Below, piece after piece: positions 19,256-27,939 of a stretch of DNA of 64,000 nt. Source of the stretch: Wolbachia endosymbiont (group B) of Germaria angustata. Its GTDB lineage: Bacteria; Pseudomonadota; Alphaproteobacteria; Rickettsiales; Anaplasmataceae. The DNA lies in the NCBI RefSeq assembly GCF_964026725.1, contig NZ_OZ034691.1:682001-746000 (forward strand). The letters run 5' to 3'. Each line of letters opens with the position of its first letter. The stretch's first letter is position 1. The position numbers and the translations under genes were made by a program. Below the pieces are notes generated by a model. That model worked only from the letters and a program-made list of their open reading frames with translations, was not told the DNA's origin and searched no databases.

Positions 19256-20182
19256 TTAAGATATTGATTTTGTTTGTATTTTTATTACTTTACCAGGCAA
19301 TATTATTAATGAATGAGTCAGACAAATATCTTGGTCAAACTTTACTCCATCCACAAACTCTCCATTTGTTACTCCAGTTGCAATGAACACTGATTCACTT
19401 CTTGTCATGTCTTTCACGGTGTAGATTTTTTCTGGGTCAGTGATATTCAAATTTTTTGCTCTTTCTTTTAATTGATCCGTGTCAAATATTAATCTTCCTT
19501 CTATCTGCCCACCGATTGAGCTTAGCGCTGCTGCTGCAAGCACTCCTTCTGGAGCTCCACCTGTTCCAATATACATATCGTGATTGCCATTTATTAGCGA
19601 AACTATGGCTGCAACATCACCGTCATCTATTAATTTCACTTTTGCTCCTAGCTTCCTAATTTTTGCTATTAATTCATCATGTCTTTCACGTTTAAGTACA
19701 GTTACTATAAGATCACTTGCTTTACATCCTTTTGCCTTGGCTAAATTGTCCAGATTCTTCTCAATCCTATTTTTTAGTGAGACTACACCCTCTGGGAGAT
19801 TTTTTCCCACTGCTATCTTTTCCATATAAACATCAGGTGCATGTAAAAAATTACCTTTTTTTGTTGCAGCAAGAACAGACATTGCCCCTTGTTTATAATG
19901 AGCACAAATCGTAGTGCCCTCAAGTGGATCAACAGCGATGTCAATGTCAGGGCCACTTCCTGTGCCAACTTTTTCTCCGATATATAGCATCGGTGCTTCG
20001 TCCCTCTCCCCTTCCCCAATCACAATTGTACCATTTATTTCTATTGAGTTTAGCACCGTACGCATTGCATCAACTGCAACCTGATCGGCCTTTTTTTCAT
20101 TACCAAGGCCTGCCAATTTATATGCAGCAAGTGCTGCAGCTTCGGTTACTTTCACTAACTTATAAGCTAAATCTTCCATCAT
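19256..20182 (-). CDS. glpX: Fructose-1,6-bisphosphatase, class II
   Basis: A 308-aa GlpX-type phosphatase that converts fructose-1,6-bisphosphate to fructose-6-phosphate in gluconeogenesis. Li+-sensitive phosphatase motifs are seen: VIGEGERDEAPMLYIGE and DIAVDPLEGTT, with LIDDGDVAAIVSLINGNHD and GTGGAPEGVLAAAAL further on. Length is as expected. It is consistent with gluconeogenic feeding on host metabolites. Two ATGs lie in tandem at the start; either may be used. Confidence 0.95.
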   Translation of the reverse strand: MMEDLAYKLVKVTEAAALAAYKLAGLGNEKKADQVAVDAMRTVLNSIEINGTIVIGEGERDEAPMLYIGEKVGTGSGPDIDIAVDPLEGTTICAHYKQGAMSVLAATKKGNFLHAPDVYMEKIAVGKNLPEGVVSLKNRIEKNLDNLAKAKGCKASDLIVTVLKRERHDELIAKIRKLGAKVKLIDDGDVAAIVSLINGNHDMYIGTGGAPEGVLAAAALSSIGGQIEGRLIFDTDQLKERAKNLNITDPEKIYTVKDMTRSESVFIATGVTNGEFVDGVKFDQDICLTHSLIILPGKVIKIQTKSIS

Positions 20183-20298
20183 TTACTCGAGAATCATAAA
20201 TCAATATATATCATGCCATTTGAGACTGCAAGATTACTTGACTGAATAATGAAAAAGTTGATATAATAAGCATATAGCAATAATAGTAAGATTTGAAT

Positions 20299-22145
20299 AT
20301 GATCGGTAATTTAACTTATGAAGATGTAAAGAAATTTGTAACTGATAATCCTAATATAGCTGCTCAGGAATTTGGTGAGAAGCTAAAACAAAGTGGGCCA
20401 ACAGATGCAAAGATTTGTGATTTGTTTATGGATATTCTCCGCTCAGGGAAAAGCAGTATTTTAAATGATTATGATACATTTCTAAAAATTGTTGAATTGC
20501 TCGCAAAGTCAAATATTAAAATTGATATTGGAGATACTACTTCTAAAACTGTATTAGATTACGCTGTGTCAGGTGGAAAACCTAACGTTATAAAGATATT
20601 TTTGGATAGCGGTAAATTTGATCAAGAAAGAAAATCGAATGCTTTGTTGACCGCCGTTAATGAAGGTAAAGTTCAAGAGTTTGAGATATTTTTAGATTAC
20701 ATAGATCATACGAAAATACTAGAGGTTCTTAACACAGCTCCTCACAATGAGAGCACTGAAGTTATGAAGATACTCTTGAATAACAAAAGATTTACTGGAA
20801 AAGAGAAAGTTCAAGCTTTGAGTAATGCCTCTGTAGATGGCGACCTACCAAAAGTTAAGTTACTTTTAAAGTATATGACAGGTATACCAGAAGATGGTAT
20901 AAGAAATCTTCTAAAAATAATTGAAGAAGGGAAATTATCACTTAGAAAAGAACTTAAAATAGATTCTGAATTTAAAGTCGATTTCAGCAATTCTGATCAC
21001 AATAAATATCTCTCAAGCTGTGTAATAATTGCACTGCTTAGATCAGCAATAAACAAAAAAGAGAAGAAAAACACACCTGATGGAGCGGAGTCCAATGTCA
21101 GTAATACAAACACTGGTCTCACGCTAAATAATGATGACATTAGGAATCTGTGTCTTGATATAGATAGGGTTACAAAACAGGATAGCACAGTTACTAGTTT
21201 TGAAGATTTGCAAAAAAGGTTAAGAAGGGAGAGAATTAATCTTCAGAGCAAATGTAAAAAAATGCTGTACTAGAATATGCAATTAAAGATCAAAATTTGA
21301 ACGTTATAAAATTTCTCTTACAAAATGGAATGACCATCATCAATGCAATCGGTCAAGAAGGAAGGTATTACGTTAGCAAAATTGAAGGAGAAAAATCTAT
21401 ATTATGCTTTGTTGTCTCTTACACTGATGATGACAATGCTGAGATTCTGAGCACGTTACTGCAAAGTGTTAATGCAGAGCAATCAAAACTAGATCCTGAA
21501 AGTGAATTGTACAGATTATATCAACAGTTAAAGGATGATGCATTCTGCACTGCTATTGCAGAAAATAATTCTGTAGCAGCAACAGTGCTAATACAGAACG
21601 ATCAAGAAACACGCGCATCAGCAGTAAACAAGGATGAAATACCTGTAGTAACAGGGACTGACCAGGTTGTTACTACGCCAAGCGTAGAAGAAAATAGAAC
21701 AGAACTTAACAAAAATATTAGTAATAAACCTACGGCAACAGCGCCTCCAGTTAGTACTAATGGTAATAATAACAAAAATGAAGCACCTGTATCAACAAGG
21801 ACTGGCCCAACTGTCACACCAAATAATGATAAGAAAGCTAACGGCTTTGTAGAGGCTCAATTTTCTCCACCACATGAAAAAGAAACTAAATACAAAAAAA
21901 GTAAGGAGAGTTTTTACACCTCATTAAGGAGTGATGTTGTTGGAGTTGTTATTGCAGGATTGTTTGTTGCTGCTGCTGTGACGGTTCCATCTTTAGCTGG
22001 TGCATTAGTTTGCAGTGTCCTAGCTATTTTAGTTGTAATGGTAACTGGATTACATGTAAAAAATTTTACACTTCCAAGTTACAGCGAAATGAGAGAAAAT
22101 AAGGTTGAACCTGTAAATTCAAGTTTGAGAAACCATGCAATCTAG
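20299..22145 (+). pseudogene. Ankyrin-like protein with C-terminal membrane segments, frameshifted at an A-run
   Basis: The N-terminal 320 codons encode degenerate ankyrin-type helix pairs (KTVLDYAVSGGKPNVIKIFL; VMKILLNNKRF; LPKVKLLLKYM). They stop at 21271 after seven A at 21256-21262. With one more A the frame continues as NAVLEYAIKDQNLNVIKFLL, a clear ankyrin repeat, into the downstream 282-codon frame. The C-terminal part has a long Thr/Asn/Val-rich linker and then two hydrophobic helices (VVGVVIAGLFVAAAVTVPSL; ALVCSVLAILVVMVTGL). An ATG at 20299 is preferred over the TTG at 20293. A membrane-anchored ankyrin protein, likely a host-interaction factor, now split in this genome. Confidence 0.75.
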
Positions 22146-22211
22146 CTCCTAGAATCACTTTTCAAACCAATTATAATTTCTTGATTGTTAAACCACTTTA
22201 TCAAAATTAAG

Positions 22212-22285
22212 TGGGACTAGTGCGATTCGAACGCACGGCCTTCGGATTAGGAATCCAACGCTCTATCCTACTGAGCTATAGTCCC
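22212..22285 (-). tRNA. tRNA-Arg (CCU)
   Basis: A 74-nt cloverleaf on the minus strand. The acceptor GGGACTA pairs with TAGTCCC, discriminator A. D arm AGCTCAGTAGGATAGAGC; anticodon loop TTCCTAA gives anticodon CCT, reading AGG; T arm GTGCGTTCGAATCGCAC. CCA not encoded. Confidence 0.95.
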
Positions 22286-22436
22286 ATGTCTTCTGCTATT
22301 TATGCAAAATTATAGCAAAAAGTCTCGCATTTTTCTAGGCACCCTGTACAATTAATTCACAATAATAAAAAATATTTCTGTATTTCTTGAATGTAATACT
22401 GTTATATTTAATAATACGATTCCAATTGAAAGATTA

Positions 22437-23174
22437 ATGCTAGTTAACAATATTAATTACTTTTATAGCAATCAAGATGGCTTTGCTTTAAGCAACATCA
22501 ACATTCAAGTGAAGAAAGGAAGTGTTGCCTGTTTACTAGGTCATTCTGGCTGTGGCAAGTCAACAATTCTAAAATTAATCGCAGGAATAGAAAATCCAAA
22601 ATCTGGAACCATTGTTATAAATGATAAATTAGTTGCAAGTAACAAAGTGTCAATTGCTATAGAGCGTAGAAATATCGGATTGATTTTTCAGCATTCTGCA
22701 TTATTTCCTCATAAAACAGTAATAGAAAATATAACTTTTACTATTTGCAGTACTTCTAAGAAAGAAAAATACCTTACTGCATTGGAAATCTTAAAGCTAT
22801 TTAATATAGAAAAATATGAAAACATGTACCCTCATGCTTTATCAGGAGGACAGCAACAATTAGTTGCAATAGCAAGAGTAATGGCGCAAAATCCTGATGT
22901 TGTTTTGCTCGATGAACCATTTTCTAATTTAGATATACTGCTCAAATATCGAATAAGGCACCATATATTGTCACTTTTTAGAAGCAAAAATATTCCTGTA
23001 CTCATGGTAACTCATGACCCGCAAGAAGCGTTGAAAGTTGCAGATTTTATTTACGTGATGAAAAATGGTAAAATTATTCAATCAGGAGTTCCTAGCTACA
23101 TATACCACAGACCTAAAGATGATACGTTAGCAAAATTTTTTAGTGAGCTTCCTTTTACTCTACAGCTAAACTAA
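22437..23174 (+). CDS. ABC transporter ATP-binding subunit (Fe3+/polyamine-type importer)
   Basis: A 245-aa ATPase with Walker A (GHSGCGKST), Q loop (FQHSALFPHKT), signature LSGGQQQ, Walker B (VVLLDEP) and H-loop (VTHDPQEAL). The sequence around NLDILLKYRIRHHIL and the spacing fit the FbpC/PotA class, in which the ATPase powers uptake of ferric iron or polyamines with a periplasmic binding protein and a permease. The partner genes are not adjacent, which is usual in reduced genomes where the system is scattered. Substrate is inferred by family only. Confidence 0.85.
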   Translation: MLVNNINYFYSNQDGFALSNINIQVKKGSVACLLGHSGCGKSTILKLIAGIENPKSGTIVINDKLVASNKVSIAIERRNIGLIFQHSALFPHKTVIENITFTICSTSKKEKYLTALEILKLFNIEKYENMYPHALSGGQQQLVAIARVMAQNPDVVLLDEPFSNLDILLKYRIRHHILSLFRSKNIPVLMVTHDPQEALKVADFIYVMKNGKIIQSGVPSYIYHRPKDDTLAKFFSELPFTLQLN

Positions 23175-23314
23175 ACTTAATGTTAGACTAAAACTATTAT
23201 AAGATAATTAAAAACTCTTGATTTATAATTCAATAAAAGTGATATAATTTATGTATCCCTTGGCTTCAGTCAAGTTTTAATACCTAAAAGTTAATATTTT
23301 CAACGGAGGTACAA

Positions 23315-23482
23315 ATGAGTTTAGGTCCATGGCAGCTGTTTCTAGTCTTAATAATAATCTTAGTTCTGTTTGGTGCAGGTAGGTTACCACAAGTTATGGG
23401 TGATTTAGGCAAGGGCATTAAAAACCTTAAACAAGAACTTAAGGATTCAGAGAAACTATCATCTAATGAACCAGATCGTTAG
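23315..23482 (+). CDS. tatA: Twin-arginine translocase subunit TatA/TatE
   Basis: A 55-aa gene. An ATG at 23315 follows a strong ribosome-binding site (GGAGG). It encodes a short N-terminus, one membrane helix ([15 protein letters not shown]), the conserved hinge [18 protein letters not shown] and an amphipathic helix with a charged tail, the full TatA plan. TatA oligomers form the channel for folded twin-arginine-signal proteins in the inner membrane. A strong hairpin terminator follows 17 bp after the stop. Confidence 0.93.
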   Translation: MSLGPWQLFLVLIIILVLFGAGRLPQVMGDLGKGIKNLKQELKDSEKLSSNEPDR

Positions 23483-23498
23483 CTTCCTTATGTTTCGT

Positions 23499-23520
23499 GA
23501 CACGCACTAAAGTGCGTGTC
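23499..23520 (+). terminator. Rho-independent terminator after tatA
   Basis: Perfect 10-bp inverted repeat GACACGCACT and AGTGCGTGTC with a 2-nt centre, followed by ATTTGTTT. The pairing is far more GC-rich than its surroundings. It ends the tatA transcript before exoD. Confidence 0.8.
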
Positions 23521-23608
23521 ATTTGTTTAAACAAGGCTAAAGAATTGAAGAGGTATAACTGAAATATATTAATAATTACGTTAGTTAGAGTGTTATTAAA
23601 GGGCAATT

Positions 23609-24265
23609 ATGCAAAAAAGTGCGAAACTGAGCAAAGATAAAAAATTGGCTTCTGATATTCTAAAAGAGGTTGCAGATACCAATAACAACGATAGTGATAA
23701 AGTAACATTGTTCGACATCAAAACAGCTTTAAATGAGCGCGGTTTTGGTATTTTAATAATCATCTTCTCTTTACCGCTATCAGTACCTATACCTGTTCCA
23801 CCTGGCTATACAACCATTCTTTCTATACCTTTAATCTTATTTTCACTGCAGCTTCTATTTGGGTTTGATTCTCCTTGGATGCCTAATTGGCTAGAAAGGA
23901 AATCTTTTCAACGGTCAACACTAGCTCTCGTGGTAGAGAAAACTTCACCTATATTAAAAAAAATAGAAAAGTTCATGAAACCAAGAATGTCTTTTATTTT
24001 TCTTGGTCCGGGTGAAAAGATTCTAGCATTTATGATGTTGCTTTGTGCAATAATAATAGCTCTTCCATTACCTTTTACTCACTTCCTTCCTGCAATTGGT
24101 ATAACTCTTATTTCACTCGGCATTATGGGTAAAGATGGATTTTTATCTACGTTAGGAGTGTTAGTTTCATTCTGTGCGTTATTGGTTACCCTTATTGTAA
24201 TAGTTAAAGGACCAAAACTTATAGCCGGAACACTTTCTCTTCTTAAAAGCTTTACAAAACTTTAA
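23609..24265 (+). CDS. exoD: ExoD-family membrane protein
   Basis: A 218-aa inner-membrane protein of the ExoD family, known from rhizobial exopolysaccharide work. An N-terminal cytoplasmic part is followed by hydrophobic segments with family features: ALNERGFGILIIIFSLPL, PIPVPPGYTTILSIPL, and SPWMPNWLERKSF. The biochemical function of the family is unclear. It is the last recognisable chromosomal gene before the IS110 element, which begins 2 bp after its stop codon. Confidence 0.85.
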   Translation: MQKSAKLSKDKKLASDILKEVADTNNNDSDKVTLFDIKTALNERGFGILIIIFSLPLSVPIPVPPGYTTILSIPLILFSLQLLFGFDSPWMPNWLERKSFQRSTLALVVEKTSPILKKIEKFMKPRMSFIFLGPGEKILAFMMLLCAIIIALPLPFTHFLPAIGITLISLGIMGKDGFLSTLGVLVSFCALLVTLIVIVKGPKLIAGTLSLLKSFTKL

Positions 24266-24299
24266 TAAAAGCCTGAACAGACGAAATCTATAAAACCAA

Positions 24300-24361
24300 A
24301 AAGAAACTCTTTCTCTTTACTTTATGTTTTAAAGAAACTCTTTCTCTTTACTTTATGTTTT
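24300..24361. repeat. 31-bp tandem duplication in IS110 copy 1
   Basis: The unit AAAGAAACTCTTTCTCTTTA... occurs twice in a row (24300-24330 and 24331-24361). Copy 2 of the element has it once. It lies upstream of the presumed structured non-coding RNA. Confidence 0.9.
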
Positions 24362-24378
24362 TTGGATATAGTTTTACG

Positions 24379-24542
24379 AAGAAGCGCTTCTGCAGCTATA
24401 ACCGAAACAATCAATGGTGCTATAAATGCCCGTTTGAAAGCATGGTTTTGGGGGAAACGGTAAAGCCATTGATGGAGTTCTTTCTGGACTACCTCGTTTA
24501 GAAGATTGTATAACCTAACCGTCCCAAGCTGAAGTGCTTCTT
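24379..24542 (+). ncRNA. Candidate IS110 bridge RNA, copy 1
   Basis: The segment AAGAAGCGCTTC...AGCT at 24379-24397 pairs with AGCTGAAGTGCTTCTT at 24527-24542 across about 130 nt, giving a long closing stem. Inside are further complementary stretches (for example CAATCAATGG with CCATTGATGG). It lies between the left end of the element and the transposase start, where IS110-group elements encode the bridge RNA that pairs with donor and target DNA. Identical in copy 2. The structure is my reading by eye. Confidence 0.55.
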
Positions 24543-24569
24543 ATCATAATAGTATAGGAGGAATTTTAT

Positions 24570-25916
24570 ATGGCAGAAGCAAAAAGTAAATTAAAAATAA
24601 TAAACCCTGACGCATCAGGGATTGATATTGGCTCGACTGTACATTATGTATGTGCACCTGAAGGAAGAGATGAACAACGTATCCAAAAATTTGGGTGCTT
24701 TACAGTAGATCTACACAACTTAGCAAAGTGGTTAAAAAAGTGTCAGGTTAGAACTGTGGCCATGGAGTCAACTGGAGTATATTGGATTCCCTTATTTCAA
24801 ATATTAGAATCATATAAATTTGAGGTAAAACTAGTAAATGCGCGACATGTCAAAAATGTGCCTGGTAGAAAGTCTGATGTTCAGGATTGTCAATGGCTGC
24901 AACAATTGCACAGCTATGGACTGCTTCAAGGATCATTTAGACCGGATAATCAAATGTGTGTATTGCGTAGTTACGTTAGACAACGTGCTAATCTAATTGA
25001 AAATGCAGCTAAACATACTCAACGTATGCAAAAAGCGCTAATTCAAATGAATATTCAATTGCATAAGGTTATTAGTGATATCAACGGTTTAACAGGCATG
25101 AAAATTATTAAAGCAATAATTGAAGGAGAGAAAGACCCCCAAAAACTAGCTGAATTTAGAAATTCAAACATGAAGAATGACAAGCCTACTATAGCAAAAG
25201 CATTAACAGGAGACTATAGAGAAGAACACTTGTTTGCACTAAAACAAGAATATGCAGCATATACTTTTTTTCAAGAGCAAATAACGGAATGTGATAAAAG
25301 TATAGAGAGTTACTATAAAACATTTGAGGCAAAGTCAAATGAGAACAGGATGTTGAATAAAATACGAAAGTGGAAGCAGAAGAATGGTCCAGATTTTGCT
25401 GCGGATGAGGATTTAAATCGAATAACCGGGATAGATTTTACTAAAGTCCCGGGATTTGATGTATTAAGTGTACAAACTATCATTTCGGAAACAGGTATAA
25501 ATCATAATAAATGGCCAACAGAAAAACATTTTTCTTCCTGGCTTGGATTAAGCCCTGCTAATAAAATTACAGGAGGAAAAATTGTTGGAACAGGAACTCG
25601 TAAAGTTATTAACCGCGCTGCGAATGCATTTCGAATGGCTGCCCATTGTGTGTTGAGAAGCAAAAGTGCAATAGGTGCATATAGTAGAAGGCTGAAAAAA
25701 AGGCTAGGAGCACCAAAAGCAATAACTGCGACAGCAAGGAAATTAGCATGTATCTTTTATCAAATGTTGAAATATGGACAAGAATATGTAGAGAAAGGAA
25801 TAAACTATTATGAAACACTTTACAAAGAGAGAGTAGTCAAAAATTTGCTTAAAAAAGCAAAGGAATTTGGTTATATACTAATGAAAGAGGAGCCGATAGA
25901 TGAAAAAGGTTCTTAG
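24570..25916 (+). CDS. IS110-family transposase/recombinase, copy 1
   Basis: A 448-aa recombinase. The N-terminal DEDD domain has GIDIGSTVHYV, VAMESTGVYWIPLFQIL and KSDVQDCQWLQQLHSYGLL. The C-terminal Transposase_20 domain has VPGFDVLSVQTIISE, WLGLSPANKITGGK and RKVINRAANAFRMAA. In related proteins the position after GGKxx is Ser (for example GGKxLSxxT), the presumed nucleophile; here the segment reads GGKIVGTGT, with no Ser. It differs from copy 2 by one residue (Ile for Met near the C-terminus). A GGAGG site precedes the ATG. Confidence 0.93.
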   Translation: MAEAKSKLKIINPDASGIDIGSTVHYVCAPEGRDEQRIQKFGCFTVDLHNLAKWLKKCQVRTVAMESTGVYWIPLFQILESYKFEVKLVNARHVKNVPGRKSDVQDCQWLQQLHSYGLLQGSFRPDNQMCVLRSYVRQRANLIENAAKHTQRMQKALIQMNIQLHKVISDINGLTGMKIIKAIIEGEKDPQKLAEFRNSNMKNDKPTIAKALTGDYREEHLFALKQEYAAYTFFQEQITECDKSIESYYKTFEAKSNENRMLNKIRKWKQKNGPDFAADEDLNRITGIDFTKVPGFDVLSVQTIISETGINHNKWPTEKHFSSWLGLSPANKITGGKIVGTGTRKVINRAANAFRMAAHCVLRSKSAIGAYSRRLKKRLGAPKAITATARKLACIFYQMLKYGQEYVEKGINYYETLYKERVVKNLLKKAKEFGYILMKEEPIDEKGS

Positions 25917-25931
25917 GAGTTTGTTAGAAGA

Positions 25932-26194
25932 TTGCTGATTATCAAGGTACACACAACCCCTCTCACCCATATCTACTACTTCTCTACCTTGAAATATGTA
26001 TACTGGATAACCATCATGTTCCTTTGGTTTTCTCTTAATAACAGCTTGCTTGCTTTTAATATTTAAATCGATTTTTTTATGTTCTACAAGCCGCTTAGCC
26101 ATAAACTCTAAATATTGATGTTCCTCGTTATTACTAGTAACAAAAGCTGAAATAATGCACATCAAAGGTATCATTCCATCCTCAAAAGCGTTAA
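25932..26194 (-). pseudogene. Ankyrin gene, downstream exon fragment
   Basis: Reading from 26194 the frame gives (V)NAFEDGMIPLMCIISAF and HKKIDLNIKSK, an ankyrin-type repeat, then an unrecognised region (GYPVYIFQGREVVDMGERG). At 25931 it runs into IS110 copy 1 and is cut off. Immediately upstream is the 3' end of a group II intron. Joined to the fragment ending at 27939, it restores GAD-V-NAFEDGM in frame. It is therefore the second exon of the ankyrin gene at 27393-27939, separated by an inversion. Confidence 0.75.
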
Positions 26195-26268
26195 GGAGAG
26201 TAGACCAGTGGAACTTCCCCACCAGTCTCTCGCAAAACTGTACGTAAACCTCTTGATTTATACAGCTT
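26195..26268 (-). ncRNA. Group II intron domains V and VI
   Basis: Domain V is at 26268-26234: AAGCTGTATAAATC pairs with its complement ending in ACGTACAGTTTT and carries the AGC catalytic triad at the expected place. Domain VI (26233-26195) is a long stem formed by GAGAGACTGGTGG with CCACTGGTCTACTCTC, including unpaired A residues that could serve as branch point. It begins 3 bp after the reverse-transcriptase stop codon. Confidence 0.75.
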
Positions 26269-26271
26269 CCA

Positions 26272-26844
26272 TTATTCAGCCTTTTGGCCTAACCCTAGTG
26301 TCCAGTGATAGAAAATATCCGGAGACCTCTTTCTCACCTTTCCTAGAAATTGTCTTGCTAGTCTTCCGTGACTCCTGAGTCTCTTATATTTCCTTTTCAC
26401 CCACTTTTCTAGATGCCGCTCTATATTCTTTAGAGATTTGTATACTTCAGTTCTGTAAAATTTGCCATAGTACTGATACCAGCCTCTGACTATTGGATTT
26501 ACTTTTCCTGACATCTCCTCTAATGTTATATGCGTATTTCGTAGCATTTTCCATGACCTTATGGTTGTAGTAATCTTTTTCTTGGCCTTGTTGCTAATTG
26601 CTGGGAGAAATGAGACAAAATATTTCCCTATTTTATTTCTTGCTAACCTGGGTCTGAATGTGTAACCCAGAAAATCAAAACTTTGTTTAGGAAATCCACC
26701 ACTCCTATTGTCATCCTTACAGTACACTATCTGTGTCTTTTCAGGATGTAATTTCAACTTATACTCAGCCAATCTTTCTTCGATCATTACTTTCACAAAC
26801 TCTGCCTGTTTCTCTGTTCTGCAGTGTACTATCGCATCATCCAC
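26272..26844 (-). pseudogene. Group II intron reverse transcriptase/maturase, C-terminal half
   Basis: 190 codons beginning at the VDD of the polymerase active site (VDDAIVHCRTEKQAEF), then the palm end and thumb (FDFLGYTFRPRLARN) and the maturase X domain (MSGKVNPIVRGWYQYYGKFY). It has no start of its own apart from the GTG that encodes the V of YVDD. The N-terminal 225 codons are at 28477-29151, and the two parts join codon to codon without loss. Confidence 0.9.
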
Positions 26845-26890
26845 TTCAGAGACTCAAGAAGAAAACTCGTAAAAAATAGGCAAAAAAAAA

Positions 26891-27373
26891 GTGAAAATCA
26901 CGCAAACAGAATGGGCAAGAGAGATAGGAGTATCAAAGCAATACGTCTGTTATTTAGTAAAAAAAGGAATAGTTAAGTTGGAGGATGGTTTGATCAATAG
27001 AGAACAAGCAAATGAAGCAGTAGCGGCAATAAGAGATCCAAGTCAGCCACTGAGGAGGAAAAATCCAGAAAACGAAAATACAAGTAACCTTTCCACGATG
27101 TTGCTAAAAACTAGAATAAAAAATGAAATGGAACGAGGTAAACTGCTTGAGGCGAAAGCTAAGGCTGAGATAGGAGAACTTGTAGCAGTAGAGGAGGTAA
27201 AGCGCGATGCATTTAATGTAGCAAGAGTTGTACGTAATAATCTGCTTAATACTCCAAATAGAGTCTCAGCATTGCTTGCATCACTGAGTGAAACTGAAAA
27301 GATTCATATGGCGCTAACTGAAGAGATTACAAACTCATTACAAGAATTATCTAATACTAAATTTCAAATATAA
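26891..27373 (+). CDS. Phage terminase small subunit-like DNA-binding protein
   Basis: A 160-aa protein starting at GTG 26891. The N-terminal helix-turn-helix (TQTEWAREIGVSKQYVCYLVKKG) is followed by a central coiled-coil stretch (RIKNEMERGKLLEAKAKAE) and a helical C-terminus (NVARVVRNNLLNTPNRVSALL). This plan fits Nu1-type small terminase subunits, which recognise phage DNA for packaging. It lies inside the inverted segment, 19 bp before the ankyrin exon. No large terminase subunit is seen in the window. Confidence 0.65.
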   Translation: MKITQTEWAREIGVSKQYVCYLVKKGIVKLEDGLINREQANEAVAAIRDPSQPLRRKNPENENTSNLSTMLLKTRIKNEMERGKLLEAKAKAEIGELVAVEEVKRDAFNVARVVRNNLLNTPNRVSALLASLSETEKIHMALTEEITNSLQELSNTKFQI

Positions 27374-27392
27374 AAAAGATTTTGAATATAAA

Positions 27393-27939
27393 ATGACTGA
27401 TAACTTAAGTTTGGAGTTAATAAAGTGTCTCATTAATCAACCTGGATTAGATGTAAATGTTAGAGGATTAAACGGGAAAACCCCACTACATTGCGCTATA
27501 GAATTTGATGAATTAAGCATGGTAGATTTGTTACTCACAAAAAAGAATATCAATCCTTTCGTAGAAGATAATGATGGTAAAACATCTCTTGACTATGCTA
27601 AAGAAGGGAAAAAAGCAGAAATATTACAAGCGCTAATTAATAACAAGTACGGGTCAGAACAAGATAGCTTACTTCATTTAGCTGCAATGATAGGTGAAGT
27701 TAATGCAGTTAGATATTTGATAGGAAAAGGTATTGACGTTAATGTACGAAATGCTTTGCATCATACGCCATTACATCTAGCAGCAGGAATAGGACATGCA
27801 GAAGTTGTAAAGATTTTGATAAGAGAAGGAAAAGCTGAAATCGAGGTTTTTGATGCACGAAATCAGACACCGATGCACTATGCAGTTAACAACAAAAAAT
27901 TGGAGATAGTAAAGTTATTACTGGAGCTAGGAGCAGATG
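27393..27939 (+). pseudogene. Ankyrin-repeat gene, upstream exon
   Basis: At least five ankyrin repeats can be read from 27393: GLNGKTPLHCAIEFDELSMV, DNDGKTSLDYAKEGKK, QDSLLHLAAMIGEVNAVRYL, LHHTPLHLAAGIGHAEVVKI, and RNQTPMHYAVNNKKLEIVKL. At 27939 the repeat is cut by a GTGTG sequence, the 5' consensus of group II introns, in the middle of GADV. The frame runs only five nonsense codons further. The remainder of the repeat is at 26194-25932 on the other strand. Confidence 0.85.

Larger units (their letters stand above)
24268..25931 (+). mobile_element. IS110-family element, copy 1 (1664 bp)
   Basis: Boundaries come from comparison with copy 2 at 36558-38190: identity begins at 24268 and ends at 25931. 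The element consists of about 300 bp of non-coding DNA and one transposase gene, without terminal inverted repeats, as usual for IS110. Copy 1 is exactly 31 bp longer than copy 2, accounted for by a tandem 31-bp duplication at 24300-24361. The left end abuts exoD, the right end truncates an ankyrin gene. Confidence 0.9.
26195..26844 (-). mobile_element. Group II intron, 3' half
   Basis: This contains the C-terminal part of the intron reverse transcriptase followed by the RNA domains V and VI, and ends where ankyrin sequence resumes. The break at 26844 lies between codons of the catalytic YVDD motif, inside domain IV. The missing 5' half is at 27940-29151 on the other strand. Together they total 1862 nt, a normal size. 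Confidence 0.85.

Noticed and set aside
26845-26878. Short frame ending KKTRKK and TAG, possibly the tail of an upstream gene
   Set aside because: Re-inversion extends it only to about 22 codons before a stop. It is too short to assign to a recombinase or any other gene.
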